DNA from: Thiobacillus sp. 0-1251
Lineage (GTDB): Bacteria; Pseudomonadota; Gammaproteobacteria; Burkholderiales; Thiobacillaceae
NCBI GenBank assembly: GCA_001899305.1
Contig: MKWL01000018.1
Location: 235,555-299,554, forward strand
Reading direction: 5' to 3'
DNA: 64,000 nt
The position numbers and the translations under genes were made by a program. The notes under the pieces were generated by a model. That model was not told the origin of the DNA. It made no database searches and worked only from the letters and a program-made list of their open reading frames with translations. Of the stretch, positions 7,647 to 15,841 are shown piece after piece (position 1 is the first letter of the stretch; each line of letters begins with the position of its first letter).

Positions 7647-9116
7647 TCAGCGGCTGCCGAATTCGATATTGGAGGTCAGGCGCGGGCCAAGGCTGGTGTA
7701 CATCTGACGCTGGAAGTCCATCATCATCGCTACATTGCCCATCTTCTTGGAGATGTCTTCCTGCTTGAGACCGTAGATCTTGATGGCCGTGTTCTTGATT
7801 TCGGCCAGTTTCCCCTGGAAGTCGTCTATCGCCTTGACATCGGCCTTAACCGAAACAGTTTTGGTCTTGTTGAGCGCGTCATCGACCTCGCGGCTGATGT
7901 CCTGCATTTGGCGGAAGGCGATTTCAGTAGCGATCGCTTCCGAGAACCCATCAATGATGCGATCAGCAACAATAGTCGAGCCACGGCCGCTGTGGATTGA
8001 CTGGGCGATCATCTGATAAATCGGCGTGCTGGTCATGGCGATCACCTGTAGCGCTTTCGGGTCCGTCAACGCTGTTCTGGTGACAATGGCGTCCTTCAAC
8101 TTATTCAGCTGCTCATACACGATTGCCGTCATCCCCACGGTTGTACGGGGTGTTCCTTCGTCCGTTGCCGAGGCATAGGGAAGACAATCGGACCCGGACG
8201 GGCACTCACGGACCCTCATGGTGTGCGTGCCGGACAACGGCCCCAGAAAATCCTCCCACGTGATGGTTGGCTTGAAATATTCCGTGGTGAAGCCGCTGGC
8301 GATGTCGCTGCTATTCCTGATAAAGGTGATAGTCCCGAAGAGCGAAATGTACAGTTCGATTTCTTCATTGGAATACCCGCCCGCACGTTCAAGGGCGTCG
8401 TAAACGAGGTTGAAATCCGATTTCAGTACCGGTTTCCCCGCGCTGTCCAGGCAAAGCGCGGCATTCACGGTGCATGCCGCGTCGTAGGCAGCTTTCGTAT
8501 TCGCTGGACTGGTTTGAGTATCTTCCTTGGCATTGAAGAACGATCCATAGGAGCCGGTGAGGGCCGAGCCGAAGACCTGGGCACGCTGCTCCATATCCAT
8601 GTTCCGGGTATCCGGCGTGGTACCGACATACTGTTTGATCGCCTGGCAACTGCCAATCTGGAACTGGTTGAGCTGATTCATCGTCTTTGAGAGATCGGTC
8701 AGCAGTCCATCGATCTCGGGTGCCATGGTTTTGAGAGCAAGTTGGAAGAAGTAGCCCACGGCGTTCTGCCCGATGTTTCGCAGCGCATTAACGAACGCAT
8801 CCATGTTGACGAAGCCATAGGCTCCGAGCCAGGCGTCGATTCCGCCACAGCCCGCTTTGTAGCCTGGTGGGGAGAAACTGAAGAGATTGGTAGCGCGCTG
8901 TGGCGCGCGATAAGTAAATCCTCCCAGCGCCATTGTCGTTTGTCCCTGCGACTCATACACAGCAGAAGGCGTGACATTCATCGCCGCCCCTGCTGAATTG
9001 AAGTAGTCGTTCATCCAGTCCGACCCGGCCGCGATCGAGGTCGTGGCAGGAACGGCCAGTCCCAGGCTCAGGGCCAGCATGAGAGTGACGGGCTTCAGAC
9101 GAATGCTGATTTTCAT
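7647..9116 (-). CDS. traH: F-type conjugal pilus assembly protein TraH
   Basis: 489 residues with a signal peptide (MKISIRLKPVTLMLALSLGLAVPATTSIAA). The mature protein begins DWMNDYFNSAGAAMNVTPSAVYESQGQ, then GGFTYRAPQRATNLFSFSPPGYKAGCGGIDAWLGAYGF, which is highly characteristic of TraH (conserved Cys-Gly-Gly-Ile-Asp). The C-terminal third is coiled-coil-like. TraH is a periplasmic or outer-membrane-associated protein needed for pilus extension, working with TraF, TraW, TraU and TrbC. The start has a GGAGTCC Shine-Dalgarno region and lies 14 bp after traF. Confidence 0.95.
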   Translation of the reverse strand: MKISIRLKPVTLMLALSLGLAVPATTSIAAGSDWMNDYFNSAGAAMNVTPSAVYESQGQTTMALGGFTYRAPQRATNLFSFSPPGYKAGCGGIDAWLGAYGFVNMDAFVNALRNIGQNAVGYFFQLALKTMAPEIDGLLTDLSKTMNQLNQFQIGSCQAIKQYVGTTPDTRNMDMEQRAQVFGSALTGSYGSFFNAKEDTQTSPANTKAAYDAACTVNAALCLDSAGKPVLKSDFNLVYDALERAGGYSNEEIELYISLFGTITFIRNSSDIASGFTTEYFKPTITWEDFLGPLSGTHTMRVRECPSGSDCLPYASATDEGTPRTTVGMTAIVYEQLNKLKDAIVTRTALTDPKALQVIAMTSTPIYQMIAQSIHSGRGSTIVADRIIDGFSEAIATEIAFRQMQDISREVDDALNKTKTVSVKADVKAIDDFQGKLAEIKNTAIKIYGLKQEDISKKMGNVAMMMDFQRQMYTSLGPRLTSNIEFGSR

Positions 9117-9130
9117 GATGGACTCCTTGT

Positions 9131-9940
9131 TCAGAACTCTTGGCCAGGCTGCGTGCGGGTCAACACGCGAATCCGCTCGATAATTTCATCAATCGCCAGC
9201 GCGCCGCTTCCGATCGGCACGGCCTGCCGGGTTTCTCGATGAACCAGAAACAGCGCGGGCACCATCTGGATGCCCTGGCCATTGCTCACGGTCATCGAGA
9301 TGCCGTTATCGCGCCTGGCGTCAGGAAATTGGGGGAGGGTTCCACCGTCCATGCTGACGCCCATCACGGGTAAACCATAATTTCGCTCCAGCAGGCGCAA
9401 CACCGGCGCTTGCTGATGGCAGTAGGGGCAGTCCGATCGGAAGAAAAACATCAGGCCGTAGTCTCGCGACAGCTCGGCCAGGGTCTGCTCCTGCGCTTCA
9501 CGCCGCATATCCTTTTTGTTGAGTTGGGCGAAGGTGGCCGTCGGTGACCGGTTGTTGTAGTCAACCGATGGCGTGGCCCATACCACGCGGCGTGCGGTGT
9601 CGGCGAAGACCGAGCTCTTGTCCATCACATAGGTCTGCGCTTCAAGGTAATTGCGCACGTTCGCTTGGGTGGGCTGCATGATGGCCAGGTCTTTTAGCCT
9701 GGCCAGCTCCTTCCGCAGCTCCTCCATCGTTGTCATTGCCTTGATGGACTTGGGATCAACCTTCCTGTCCTTCTTCACCGGCGGTTCGTCCGGTGGATAC
9801 CAGTTGAACCCGCGTTCCGGGTTCTGCCACGGTGTATCGTCCCACCAGCCTTTATTTGCACGGCTTGAATCGGTGATGGAAAACGCTGCCTGGCTCATCA
9901 ACAAAGCCACTGCAGCAAGAAGGGCAATCAGTCGCTTCAA
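9131..9940 (-). CDS. traF: F-type conjugal pilus assembly protein TraF (thioredoxin fold)
   Basis: 269 residues from a TTG start at 9940. The signal peptide reads LKRLIALLAAVALLMSQAAFS. The mature part begins with the TraF pattern GWWDDTPWQNPERGFNWYP. The C-terminal thioredoxin-like domain carries a CPYC active site in FFFRSDCPYCHQQAPVLR (~residues 170-180) and a cis-Pro region VPALFLVHRE. TraF assists pilus assembly in the periplasm; CPYC suggests real redox activity, unlike F TraF, which lacks the CXXC. I prefer TTG because TTGA overlaps the upstream stop, GGGAGAGG lies just upstream, and the signal peptide then starts properly; the upstream GTG/ATG would add a non-signal leader. Confidence 0.9.
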   Translation of the reverse strand: MKRLIALLAAVALLMSQAAFSITDSSRANKGWWDDTPWQNPERGFNWYPPDEPPVKKDRKVDPKSIKAMTTMEELRKELARLKDLAIMQPTQANVRNYLEAQTYVMDKSSVFADTARRVVWATPSVDYNNRSPTATFAQLNKKDMRREAQEQTLAELSRDYGLMFFFRSDCPYCHQQAPVLRLLERNYGLPVMGVSMDGGTLPQFPDARRDNGISMTVSNGQGIQMVPALFLVHRETRQAVPIGSGALAIDEIIERIRVLTRTQPGQEF

Positions 9941-10341
9941 CGCGCCTCTCCCGTCCCGACAGGCGAGACCTGGGGCGGTTGGCCATCCCTGCATAGATTG
10001 AGTTCGTAGAACATGCTGAACGACTCCATCGTGCCTTTCACCGTCCTCATTTTGTGGTCTGGCATGCCAAGCACCAGCCTCAACCGCTTACAGCCGGCCC
10101 GGATAACCTGCACAGTCGTTACGGATGCCTTTACCCGCGTGTTCGGAGGCGCCTTCGTGTCGTTCTTAAGCTTCTGAGCCATATCATCGATGAGCCAGGC
10201 TTGGGCGGTCCCGTCCCGTGAGTCAATGGCCGAAAGTAACAAGCCTCGCACATTGGCTGTCTCAGGTAGCGTCGGAGCAGCCACGGATTCAAGGCTGGAT
10301 CCAAGAAGAGTTAGAAGCAGCATTACGATTGTCCGATTCAT
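9937..10341 (-). CDS. hypothetical secreted protein between traN and traF
   Basis: 134 residues from the ATG at 10341. A signal peptide (MNRTIVMLLLTLLGSSLESVAA) is followed by a small mature domain with two cysteines (RAGCKRLRLVLGMPD and YELNLCRDG) that could form a disulfide. I do not recognise the family. It is coupled to traF by a 4-bp overlap and follows traN by 58 bp, so it is part of the tra operon and its product is expected in the periplasm. An in-frame GTG lies 24 bp upstream of the chosen ATG but would delay the signal peptide. Confidence 0.65.
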   Translation of the reverse strand: MNRTIVMLLLTLLGSSLESVAAPTLPETANVRGLLLSAIDSRDGTAQAWLIDDMAQKLKNDTKAPPNTRVKASVTTVQVIRAGCKRLRLVLGMPDHKMRTVKGTMESFSMFYELNLCRDGQPPQVSPVGTGEAR

Positions 10342-10399
10342 GTTCTGAATATGGTTAGTGACAAAGATGACTTCATGATCGCCTTTCACTCCAACCAAT

Positions 10400-11695
10400 C
10401 TATGGAGTGGCGTAGTAGCTGTTGATCTTTGTTGTGGCACGGTCGATCGCGTAATCCGGGATTTTTACGCTGGCATTCACATCCGCCACCACGCTGGAAA
10501 AGTCGATCAGGCTAAAGTCGATGCTCTGGAGTTCGGCGGGGGTCAAACCACCACAATCCGGGCTCTTTGGATTTCCCCAGGATTTGCCAAGCTGTGCTCG
10601 CCCGGATGCAGCGATCAATCGTGCGATACGGGAGTTGAAACAGCAGTGCGATTGCTTCTTCTGAACGCAAACACCAAGGACTTTTTGGGAGCAATAGGTA
10701 CCGACATGAACGCAGAGATTCTGCCCGCGCTTCATGCCAAGAATTTGCTCTTCTTGTTCGCATGAAACGAGCTCCATAATGATGTAGATTGCAATGGCTA
10801 TCGCAAACGAAGCGGGATCGAAACCGATAAAGAACGTCCCACTTTCCCCAAGCAGAACGGTCGTTCCGGCTGCAGGGGCGCCGTATCCAACAGTCAGACC
10901 AAAATAGCTGAACGAGGGACTAAAGACCGATGAAGATCCGCTTCCCCCAAGAATTGACTCCATTCCATTTATCAGGAAATTCGGGGCGTCCGATTGGAAC
11001 AGCGAATCGTAGACTGCTGTAGACCCTAAATATTGAATTGATTCGGTTCCGAAACTCTTCACCAGACTCGCGCCCATGCTGGTCATCATGTCGCTGTTGT
11101 TCTGATTGCTCCCCATCGAGTTAGTCTTGCAGCAACTGAAAATCCCGAGCGTCACTCTGCATTTGCTGTTCTTGCCGTTGAACAGCGTCAGGGTGTCCGG
11201 ATCCATGTAGTTGCCGGCCTGCCGCAGCGCCTCCATACCGGTGATCGCCAGCGCAAAATCACCGTCCGGCGTGTAGCCCGCATCAAAACACGTGCCATCC
11301 ACACAGTAGGTCTGTCCGCCACAATCCATGATGGTTTTAGATTCGCCATCCGCCAACTTGCATTGATACGTTTGCTCATAGAGCGAGCACTTGGCTGGAT
11401 CACCGTTCACATACTCCACGCAGCTTGAGCCGATCTGCGCACACCCCTGCGCAGCTAGAGGCGCACAATCGTCCACGTAGTTCTGGGAGATGCAGTCGTA
11501 CTTGCTTTCGTATTTCCAGCAATCGCGAGTCACCGGGTAGCCGCTGATCATGCGCGTTTCCGGCCCCTCGATGCAGACCCTGGAATTTTTTGTGCAGGTG
11601 CCATCCCCTGCCAGCACCGGAGACGAGAGCAAGGGGAACAGGAGTGTGACGATGAGTAGCCGGGCTATCCGCCGCATCAAGGCAAGCGGAATCAT
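10400..11695 (-). CDS. traN: TraN-like mating-pair stabilisation protein, C-terminal half as a separate gene
   Basis: 431 residues beginning with its own signal peptide (IARLLIVTLLFPLLSSPVLAG). The mature part is very Cys-rich: CTKNSRVCIEGPETR, DCWKYESKYDC, DDCAPLAAQGCAQIGSSC, CSLYEQTYQC, then a Gly/Ser-rich stretch and CCFNSRIARLI near the end. This is the pattern of the C-terminal part of TraN, the outer-membrane adhesin that stabilises mating pairs. The N-terminal part is encoded by the preceding gene; the junction is an ATGA overlap at 11692-11695. Both halves having signal peptides argues that they are two exported polypeptides, not a sequencing frameshift. In F, TraN is one ~600-residue chain. 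Confidence 0.8.
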   Translation of the reverse strand: MIPLALMRRIARLLIVTLLFPLLSSPVLAGDGTCTKNSRVCIEGPETRMISGYPVTRDCWKYESKYDCISQNYVDDCAPLAAQGCAQIGSSCVEYVNGDPAKCSLYEQTYQCKLADGESKTIMDCGGQTYCVDGTCFDAGYTPDGDFALAITGMEALRQAGNYMDPDTLTLFNGKNSKCRVTLGIFSCCKTNSMGSNQNNSDMMTSMGASLVKSFGTESIQYLGSTAVYDSLFQSDAPNFLINGMESILGGSGSSSVFSPSFSYFGLTVGYGAPAAGTTVLLGESGTFFIGFDPASFAIAIAIYIIMELVSCEQEEQILGMKRGQNLCVHVGTYCSQKVLGVCVQKKQSHCCFNSRIARLIAASGRAQLGKSWGNPKSPDCGGLTPAELQSIDFSLIDFSSVVADVNASVKIPDYAIDRATTKINSYYATP

Positions 11696-12777
11696 GGAAG
11701 CCGGGCCTCCAGCGCCGTACACTGGTTATCCCAGAAGTCCGTTTCAGTGACGATTGTCTTTGGCGGCGTGAAACCTGCTGTTGCTACTGCCTGATTGCCC
11801 CATCGCCAATCGATAGCGCGGAAGGTATAACTGCAAGTGTCTCCTGAACAACCCTGAATATATCCCGGCTCGTAGCCAATAAAGTTCTTAACAGTACAAG
11901 AACCTTTCCAGTGATTTATGGTTACAACTTCGTAATTGAGATAACCGTACTCATCCCAGCAACCATCGGTGTCGCAGGTGTGGCCGGTAACACCGTATTG
12001 CACCTTGTCTGAAACAGTAAATGGTGCCTTCGGAACATCCAGGTAGCCGACACTACACACCCCATGCAATTCGTATGGCGTGAAACGAAGCCTGATCATC
12101 CCATCCGCACGATTCATGTCACAAAAGATATCTACTTGCTGAATCGGGAATGGCAATCTGAATCCGCCGTACCATGTGCCTGGTACGCACGACTCGGATG
12201 TCGTAACAGTAACTGTCAGGATTTCATTGCAAGACTCCTCACCTGCCGTCAGGTATTGATTACAGGTTTCCGTCTGATACTTGTCCGGGTCCTTGACCGT
12301 CTTCTCTGCGCATCCGGCATAACCCCCGCTCACGATCAGGCTGCCGAGATATGTCTCTGCATCGCCCGACACCATGTTGCGTTTGACAACCAGCGGATCG
12401 GTTGTGGAGTTGAGCGGGAACATCACGTTCTTCTTGCCGGGGTCATTCATCAGCATCCTGACGCCTTCGCACTTCCCGTGGGTATGGGGATCGGGATCTG
12501 CCGTTCCTGCGGTGGATCTACAGCCAGTGACCCCCGAGGTGGCTGGCGCCGTCAGGCTACCTGTGCCGCCCATGTAGTAGCTGGACGCAGGATCGGTGGC
12601 CGTATAGTTCGGCACCCCCGTGTTGGCATCGCTCGCTGTGGTGGTGCTGATCTTGCTCTTGGCTGTTCCAACATTCGCCTTGCCGAAGGTGTTGCCCTCA
12701 TTGAAGGCATCGTTCGCGGTCATGTCGGCACAGGTCACACTTGAGACCAGACACAGTGGAAGCAGTAAAGCCTTCAC
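11692..12777 (-). CDS. TraN-like protein, N-terminal half
   Basis: 361 residues with a signal peptide (MKALLLPLCLVSSVTCA). Early residues are Ser/Thr-rich, followed by CEGVRMLMNDP and then the TraN signature region YQTETCNQYLTAGEESCNEILTVTV. The rest is Cys-rich and ends FWDNQCTALEARLP, the point where single-chain TraN proteins normally continue into the CTK..C..GP.TR segment found in the next gene. It should be a disulfide-rich outer-membrane or periplasmic protein acting with its partner half. Start and stop overlap neighbouring genes by ATGA on both sides. Confidence 0.75.
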   Translation of the reverse strand: MKALLLPLCLVSSVTCADMTANDAFNEGNTFGKANVGTAKSKISTTTASDANTGVPNYTATDPASSYYMGGTGSLTAPATSGVTGCRSTAGTADPDPHTHGKCEGVRMLMNDPGKKNVMFPLNSTTDPLVVKRNMVSGDAETYLGSLIVSGGYAGCAEKTVKDPDKYQTETCNQYLTAGEESCNEILTVTVTTSESCVPGTWYGGFRLPFPIQQVDIFCDMNRADGMIRLRFTPYELHGVCSVGYLDVPKAPFTVSDKVQYGVTGHTCDTDGCWDEYGYLNYEVVTINHWKGSCTVKNFIGYEPGYIQGCSGDTCSYTFRAIDWRWGNQAVATAGFTPPKTIVTETDFWDNQCTALEARLP

Positions 12778-13478
12778 GGCCGGTACTCCAGCATAGCCAG
12801 CCGTGACCGTGCCTCAGCGGCCAGTGGACTGCCGCCTTGTGCCCAGCGCTCAAGCACATAATCCAGGGTGACATCTCCAGTTGCGCGCAGGCTCTGGCTG
12901 CATTCTTTTCTCAGGTTGTTCAGGCAGGCCTCGCCCTGCCGTCCTGTCGTCAGGACAAACGTGGGGGCTTGAACAACCTTGTATGCCCGGAATAAATCGG
13001 GGTGGATGATGATGGAAGCACCCGTTTCGGCAATCGGCCTCAGTGCCTCCATGGCACGCGGCCAATTCCCCTTGGCGAGCCCACCCTCGACCCCACGCAA
13101 GACCAGCACGGCACGCGTGCGCGCGGCTTGTCTGGCCAGATTTATCAGAGCCTTACCCGGCATGCCCAGGGTGACGAAGATCATGAGATTGTCGTCTTCC
13201 GGCTTCTGCGCTGTCTGGTTGTAGCGGGCCGCAATCTGGCCGATGTCCACGCCGAAAGATGGAACCTTGATTTTGGGAAAGGCACGAACCGAGCCATTGC
13301 GCGCCGCCTGACTGGCAGCATCGATCGCCTGACTCGACTTCTGCCGCGCCACTGCGTCATCGCCATAGCCATTTATCTCTGGCAGAGTAGGGGGCTTGTC
13401 AGCCGCATACCCAGCGGATGTGGTGGCAGCGAACAGAACAAGATAAAGAAAAATAATTTTCATCACAGGCTTCTTCAT
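12774..13478 (-). CDS. trbC: F-type pilus assembly protein TrbC
   Basis: 234 residues with a signal peptide (MKIIFLYLVLFAATTSAGYA). The conserved TrbC core is visible at about residues 98-200: DDNLMIFVTLGMPGKALINLARQAARTRAVLVLRG, then ASIIIHPDLFRAYKVVQAPTFVL. TrbC is a periplasmic thioredoxin-like-fold protein that interacts with TraW in F pilus assembly. No CXXC motif is present. The gene stop overlaps the start of the TraN N-half by ATGA, and traU ends 3 bp upstream of its start. Confidence 0.88.
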   Translation of the reverse strand: MKKPVMKIIFLYLVLFAATTSAGYAADKPPTLPEINGYGDDAVARQKSSQAIDAASQAARNGSVRAFPKIKVPSFGVDIGQIAARYNQTAQKPEDDNLMIFVTLGMPGKALINLARQAARTRAVLVLRGVEGGLAKGNWPRAMEALRPIAETGASIIIHPDLFRAYKVVQAPTFVLTTGRQGEACLNNLRKECSQSLRATGDVTLDYVLERWAQGGSPLAAEARSRLAMLEYRP

Positions 13479-13481
13479 CGA

Positions 13482-14492
13482 TCAGAATCCAAAGGCCCCC
13501 TGGCAGCAGTCCCGCTTGCGGAAGAGCATGTAAGCGAAATCCTCGCCCTTGTATGGGAACTCCTTCCCCGCGCCTGAAATGACCGTTGTGCGTCCCATGG
13601 TTGAACAGCATTTGCCATCCTCTTTTTTGGTGTTGGGGATGGGGTAGGTCATCTGGGTCTTGTAGGCGCGCTTGTCCATGAGCGGGATGGGGTAGTAACC
13701 GCACTGCCCCGACGTTCCGTGCGCGCCCCAGACCAGCAATTCGCGGTGCATCTTGTTGGTCATGCGCTGGGCAATGAGTGTCGATGCCTGCACGGCGCCG
13801 ACATGGTTGCCCACCCAGCCATTGAGCGGGTACATGGATCCCTGGCAGCCCGCGCACCAGAAAAGCTCGTTCAGGGGAAAGCCCGCCGTGGCAGCCACGC
13901 AATCCGCGGCGCAGGCGCCCTGAGCCAACGGATTGGCAAACAGCACGGCATCAGGATTGAGGATGAAGGTCAGTTCCGAATCCGCCCACAGCGGATCGAG
14001 CTCGGTGAAATACACCAGGTCGAAAACATTCTGTTCCAGGCACGGGTTATCGACGATGACTTCCAGCCAGAACATCAGGGGGCTGATGTACCAGTGAGCC
14101 TGGTAGAACGATTTACCCCCACGCGTTTGTACATGCGCTGGTGCCGGCACGCCGGGATCGATGGTGATCCCGCCAAGGGAGGGGAAACAGTAGGGTTTGC
14201 GCACGACCTCGACCAGCCGCGCCGGTTCGTAGAAACTGATGCTCAAACCTACCTTGGGCGGGCTTGAACATGCGCACAGCGGGTTGCTCACGCCGCTATC
14301 AAAATCCTCCTGACCAAAATCCATGATCGTGGTACCGCCGACCTTGAGCGGAAACGCACACGACCAGCAAATATCCGTGATCGGATTCATGAACTTGCCG
14401 GTGCAAGTGGTCGTTGCCGCCCATGAGCTGGGCGAAACCGCAAAGGCAAGCACCAGAACAGCACGAATGTTCCGGAGCAGCCGGCCCATCAT
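13482..14492 (-). CDS. traU: F-type conjugal transfer protein TraU
   Basis: 336 residues with an N-terminal signal peptide. The mature start CTGKFMNPITDICWSCAFPLKVGG and the segment CACSSPPKVGLSISFYEPARLVEVVRKPYCFPSLGG are hallmarks of TraU. Further cysteines occur in CAADCVAATAGFPLNELFWCAGCQGSMYPL, and the C-terminus is PYKGEDFAYMLFRKRDCCQGAF. TraU is a periplasmic, disulfide-rich protein needed for pilus assembly and DNA transfer. The many cysteines make it a likely client of the element's DsbC. The start overlaps the preceding small ORF stop (TGATG). Confidence 0.95.
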   Translation of the reverse strand: MMGRLLRNIRAVLVLAFAVSPSSWAATTTCTGKFMNPITDICWSCAFPLKVGGTTIMDFGQEDFDSGVSNPLCACSSPPKVGLSISFYEPARLVEVVRKPYCFPSLGGITIDPGVPAPAHVQTRGGKSFYQAHWYISPLMFWLEVIVDNPCLEQNVFDLVYFTELDPLWADSELTFILNPDAVLFANPLAQGACAADCVAATAGFPLNELFWCAGCQGSMYPLNGWVGNHVGAVQASTLIAQRMTNKMHRELLVWGAHGTSGQCGYYPIPLMDKRAYKTQMTYPIPNTKKEDGKCCSTMGRTTVISGAGKEFPYKGEDFAYMLFRKRDCCQGAFGF

Positions 14493-14668
14493 TTAAACCA
14501 TCCCAGCAATCTCACGGGCTTCTTTGTCAGCTTGATGATCAGGCTTTGCAGCCGGTTGTCGTCCCAGGCCTCGATCCTGGTGCTGCCCCAATGCGGTCTG
14601 TGGATATCTGACCATTCAGCAATTTGCATGGTCAGTCCAGGATTGGTAGTAGAGGGAAAGGTATTCAC
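14489..14668 (-). CDS. small unknown ORF between traW and traU
   Basis: 59 residues if the GTG at 14668 is used (46 from the ATG at 14629). The C-terminal part reads RIEAWDDNRLQSLIIKLTKKPVRLLGWFK: basic, with no signal peptide. The stop overlaps the traU start (TGATG) and the GTG lies 2 bp after the traW stop, so it exactly fills the gap in an operon with almost no spacing, which argues for translation. No clear Shine-Dalgarno is seen at either start. Family unknown. Confidence 0.45.
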   Translation of the reverse strand: MNTFPSTTNPGLTMQIAEWSDIHRPHWGSTRIEAWDDNRLQSLIIKLTKKPVRLLGWFK

Positions 14669-14670
14669 GC

Positions 14671-15294
14671 TTAGTCAGCTTTTATTTCGTCGATGCGCAA
14701 GCGCCTTTGCGCTAGGTCTTGCGACACCAGTGCAGGAACCTGCTTGATCCCGAAGCGCATGACCAGATGCCCGCTCTGGTCGAAGTACACCTGCCGTTTC
14801 CACTGACGGGTCAGCACCAAGGGTTCACCCGCGACCAGAATCGGCTTCACCGCTCCGTTGAATCGCTTGAGAATCTCGGCGGCTTTCTTTACCTGCTTCG
14901 GGTCGCTCTGATCGAAAAAGAACAGGTGATTGGAGAGGGGCACATAGTCGAGCGGGTTGACCATGTCACCCGCACGCGCGATGACTTCGCCTTCTGGCGT
15001 GGTGATGTCACGCGGGACGCGCCAGGAAGGATCAAAGTAGAAGGTACGCGGCTGACGCGTCTTGACGACGCCCTTCACTGGGTCCGGCCGCTCGATGCTT
15101 TGTTTCGATCGCTCGATGGCTTCTTTCTGGAGCTGGCCCAGACGACCGTTTTTTTCCATGGACTTGAGCTTGTCCTGTATCGCTTCAAGCATGTCCGGTT
15201 CGGTGATGGGATAGGACGGCCCCAAAATCTCCTGAGCCCAGGCCGGATACATGATCAACCCACACAGAATCATCGCCAGAACCTTCTTGATCAT
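14671..15294 (-). CDS. traW: F-type conjugal transfer protein TraW
   Basis: 207 residues from the ATG at 15294, with a signal peptide (MIKKVLAMILCGLIMYPAWAQ). The mature protein matches TraW: LGPSYPITEPDMLEAIQDKL, then RTFYFDPSWRVPRDITTPEGEVIARAGDMVNPLDYVPL, LFFFDQSDPKQV, and the end VYFDQSGHLVMRFGIKQVPALV. TraW is a periplasmic pilus assembly protein that partners TrbC. The ATG at 15294 is preferred over an upstream start because it begins the signal peptide and lies 1 bp from the S26 peptidase stop. Confidence 0.94.
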   Translation of the reverse strand: MIKKVLAMILCGLIMYPAWAQEILGPSYPITEPDMLEAIQDKLKSMEKNGRLGQLQKEAIERSKQSIERPDPVKGVVKTRQPRTFYFDPSWRVPRDITTPEGEVIARAGDMVNPLDYVPLSNHLFFFDQSDPKQVKKAAEILKRFNGAVKPILVAGEPLVLTRQWKRQVYFDQSGHLVMRFGIKQVPALVSQDLAQRRLRIDEIKAD

Positions 15295-15295
15295 G

Positions 15296-15841
15296 TCAAA
15301 ACAGCGGGATCGCTCGCCCGGAGACACGCTCAAGCGGAATCCAGCCCGTCAGCGCAAAGCGCGAATCCAGCGAATCCTTGTGGGGTGCGTAAACATAGAA
15401 ATGGTTGGCCGGAATCACGCCGGTCGGACCAAGCGCCAACGGTTCGCCTGTCCGGGTGCGCGGCTTGGCGGTGCTCATGTACTCGCCGTTTACGTAGAAA
15501 TCCCGACCCTCTGAGGTCACGGTGTCACCCGCAATGCCACGCACCTGTTTCACGAACGAAAGCCCGGCTTTGTATGGCCCGCCGCCCGCCCAGCGCCAGG
15601 CGATGTAATCGCCGCGCTTGATATTCAGGTCGCCCTTGATCACCACAAACACCCGGTATGGCAGGCTTTCCGTGACCGTAATCGCCAACGTGAAGAACGC
15701 ATTGAAGAGCAGGATGGCGCCCACCAGCCCGCCCCAAAACAGCCAGTTGCATCGGAGATGGGGAATCATCTCGGTATGCCAGTAAACCAGCCAACGATTC
15801 CATAAGTTGCCCGCGCCTGGGGCGATTGCTGCCTTCGTCAT
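15296..15841 (-). CDS. S26 signal peptidase-like transfer protein (TrhF/plasmid TraF type)
   Basis: 181 residues. One transmembrane segment (LFWGGLVGAILLFNAFFTLAI, ~residues 33-55) precedes the catalytic serine in TESLPYRVF (~59). The general-base lysine lies in FVKQVRGIAGDTV (~98), followed by the SPase box PANHFYVYAPHKDSLDSR. This is the serine/lysine dyad arrangement of S26 peptidases. In MPF_F systems of the SXT/IncHI kind this protein is thought to process pilin or other transfer proteins in the inner membrane. It overlaps trbI by ATGA. Confidence 0.88.
   Translation of the reverse strand: MTKAAIAPGAGNLWNRWLVYWHTEMIPHLRCNWLFWGGLVGAILLFNAFFTLAITVTESLPYRVFVVIKGDLNIKRGDYIAWRWAGGGPYKAGLSFVKQVRGIAGDTVTSEGRDFYVNGEYMSTAKPRTRTGEPLALGPTGVIPANHFYVYAPHKDSLDSRFALTGWIPLERVSGRAIPLF

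Noticed and set aside
12064-12744. 226-residue plus-strand ORF antisense to the TraN N-half
   Set aside because: The minus-strand frame has a signal peptide and TraN Cys motifs; the plus frame is a shadow.
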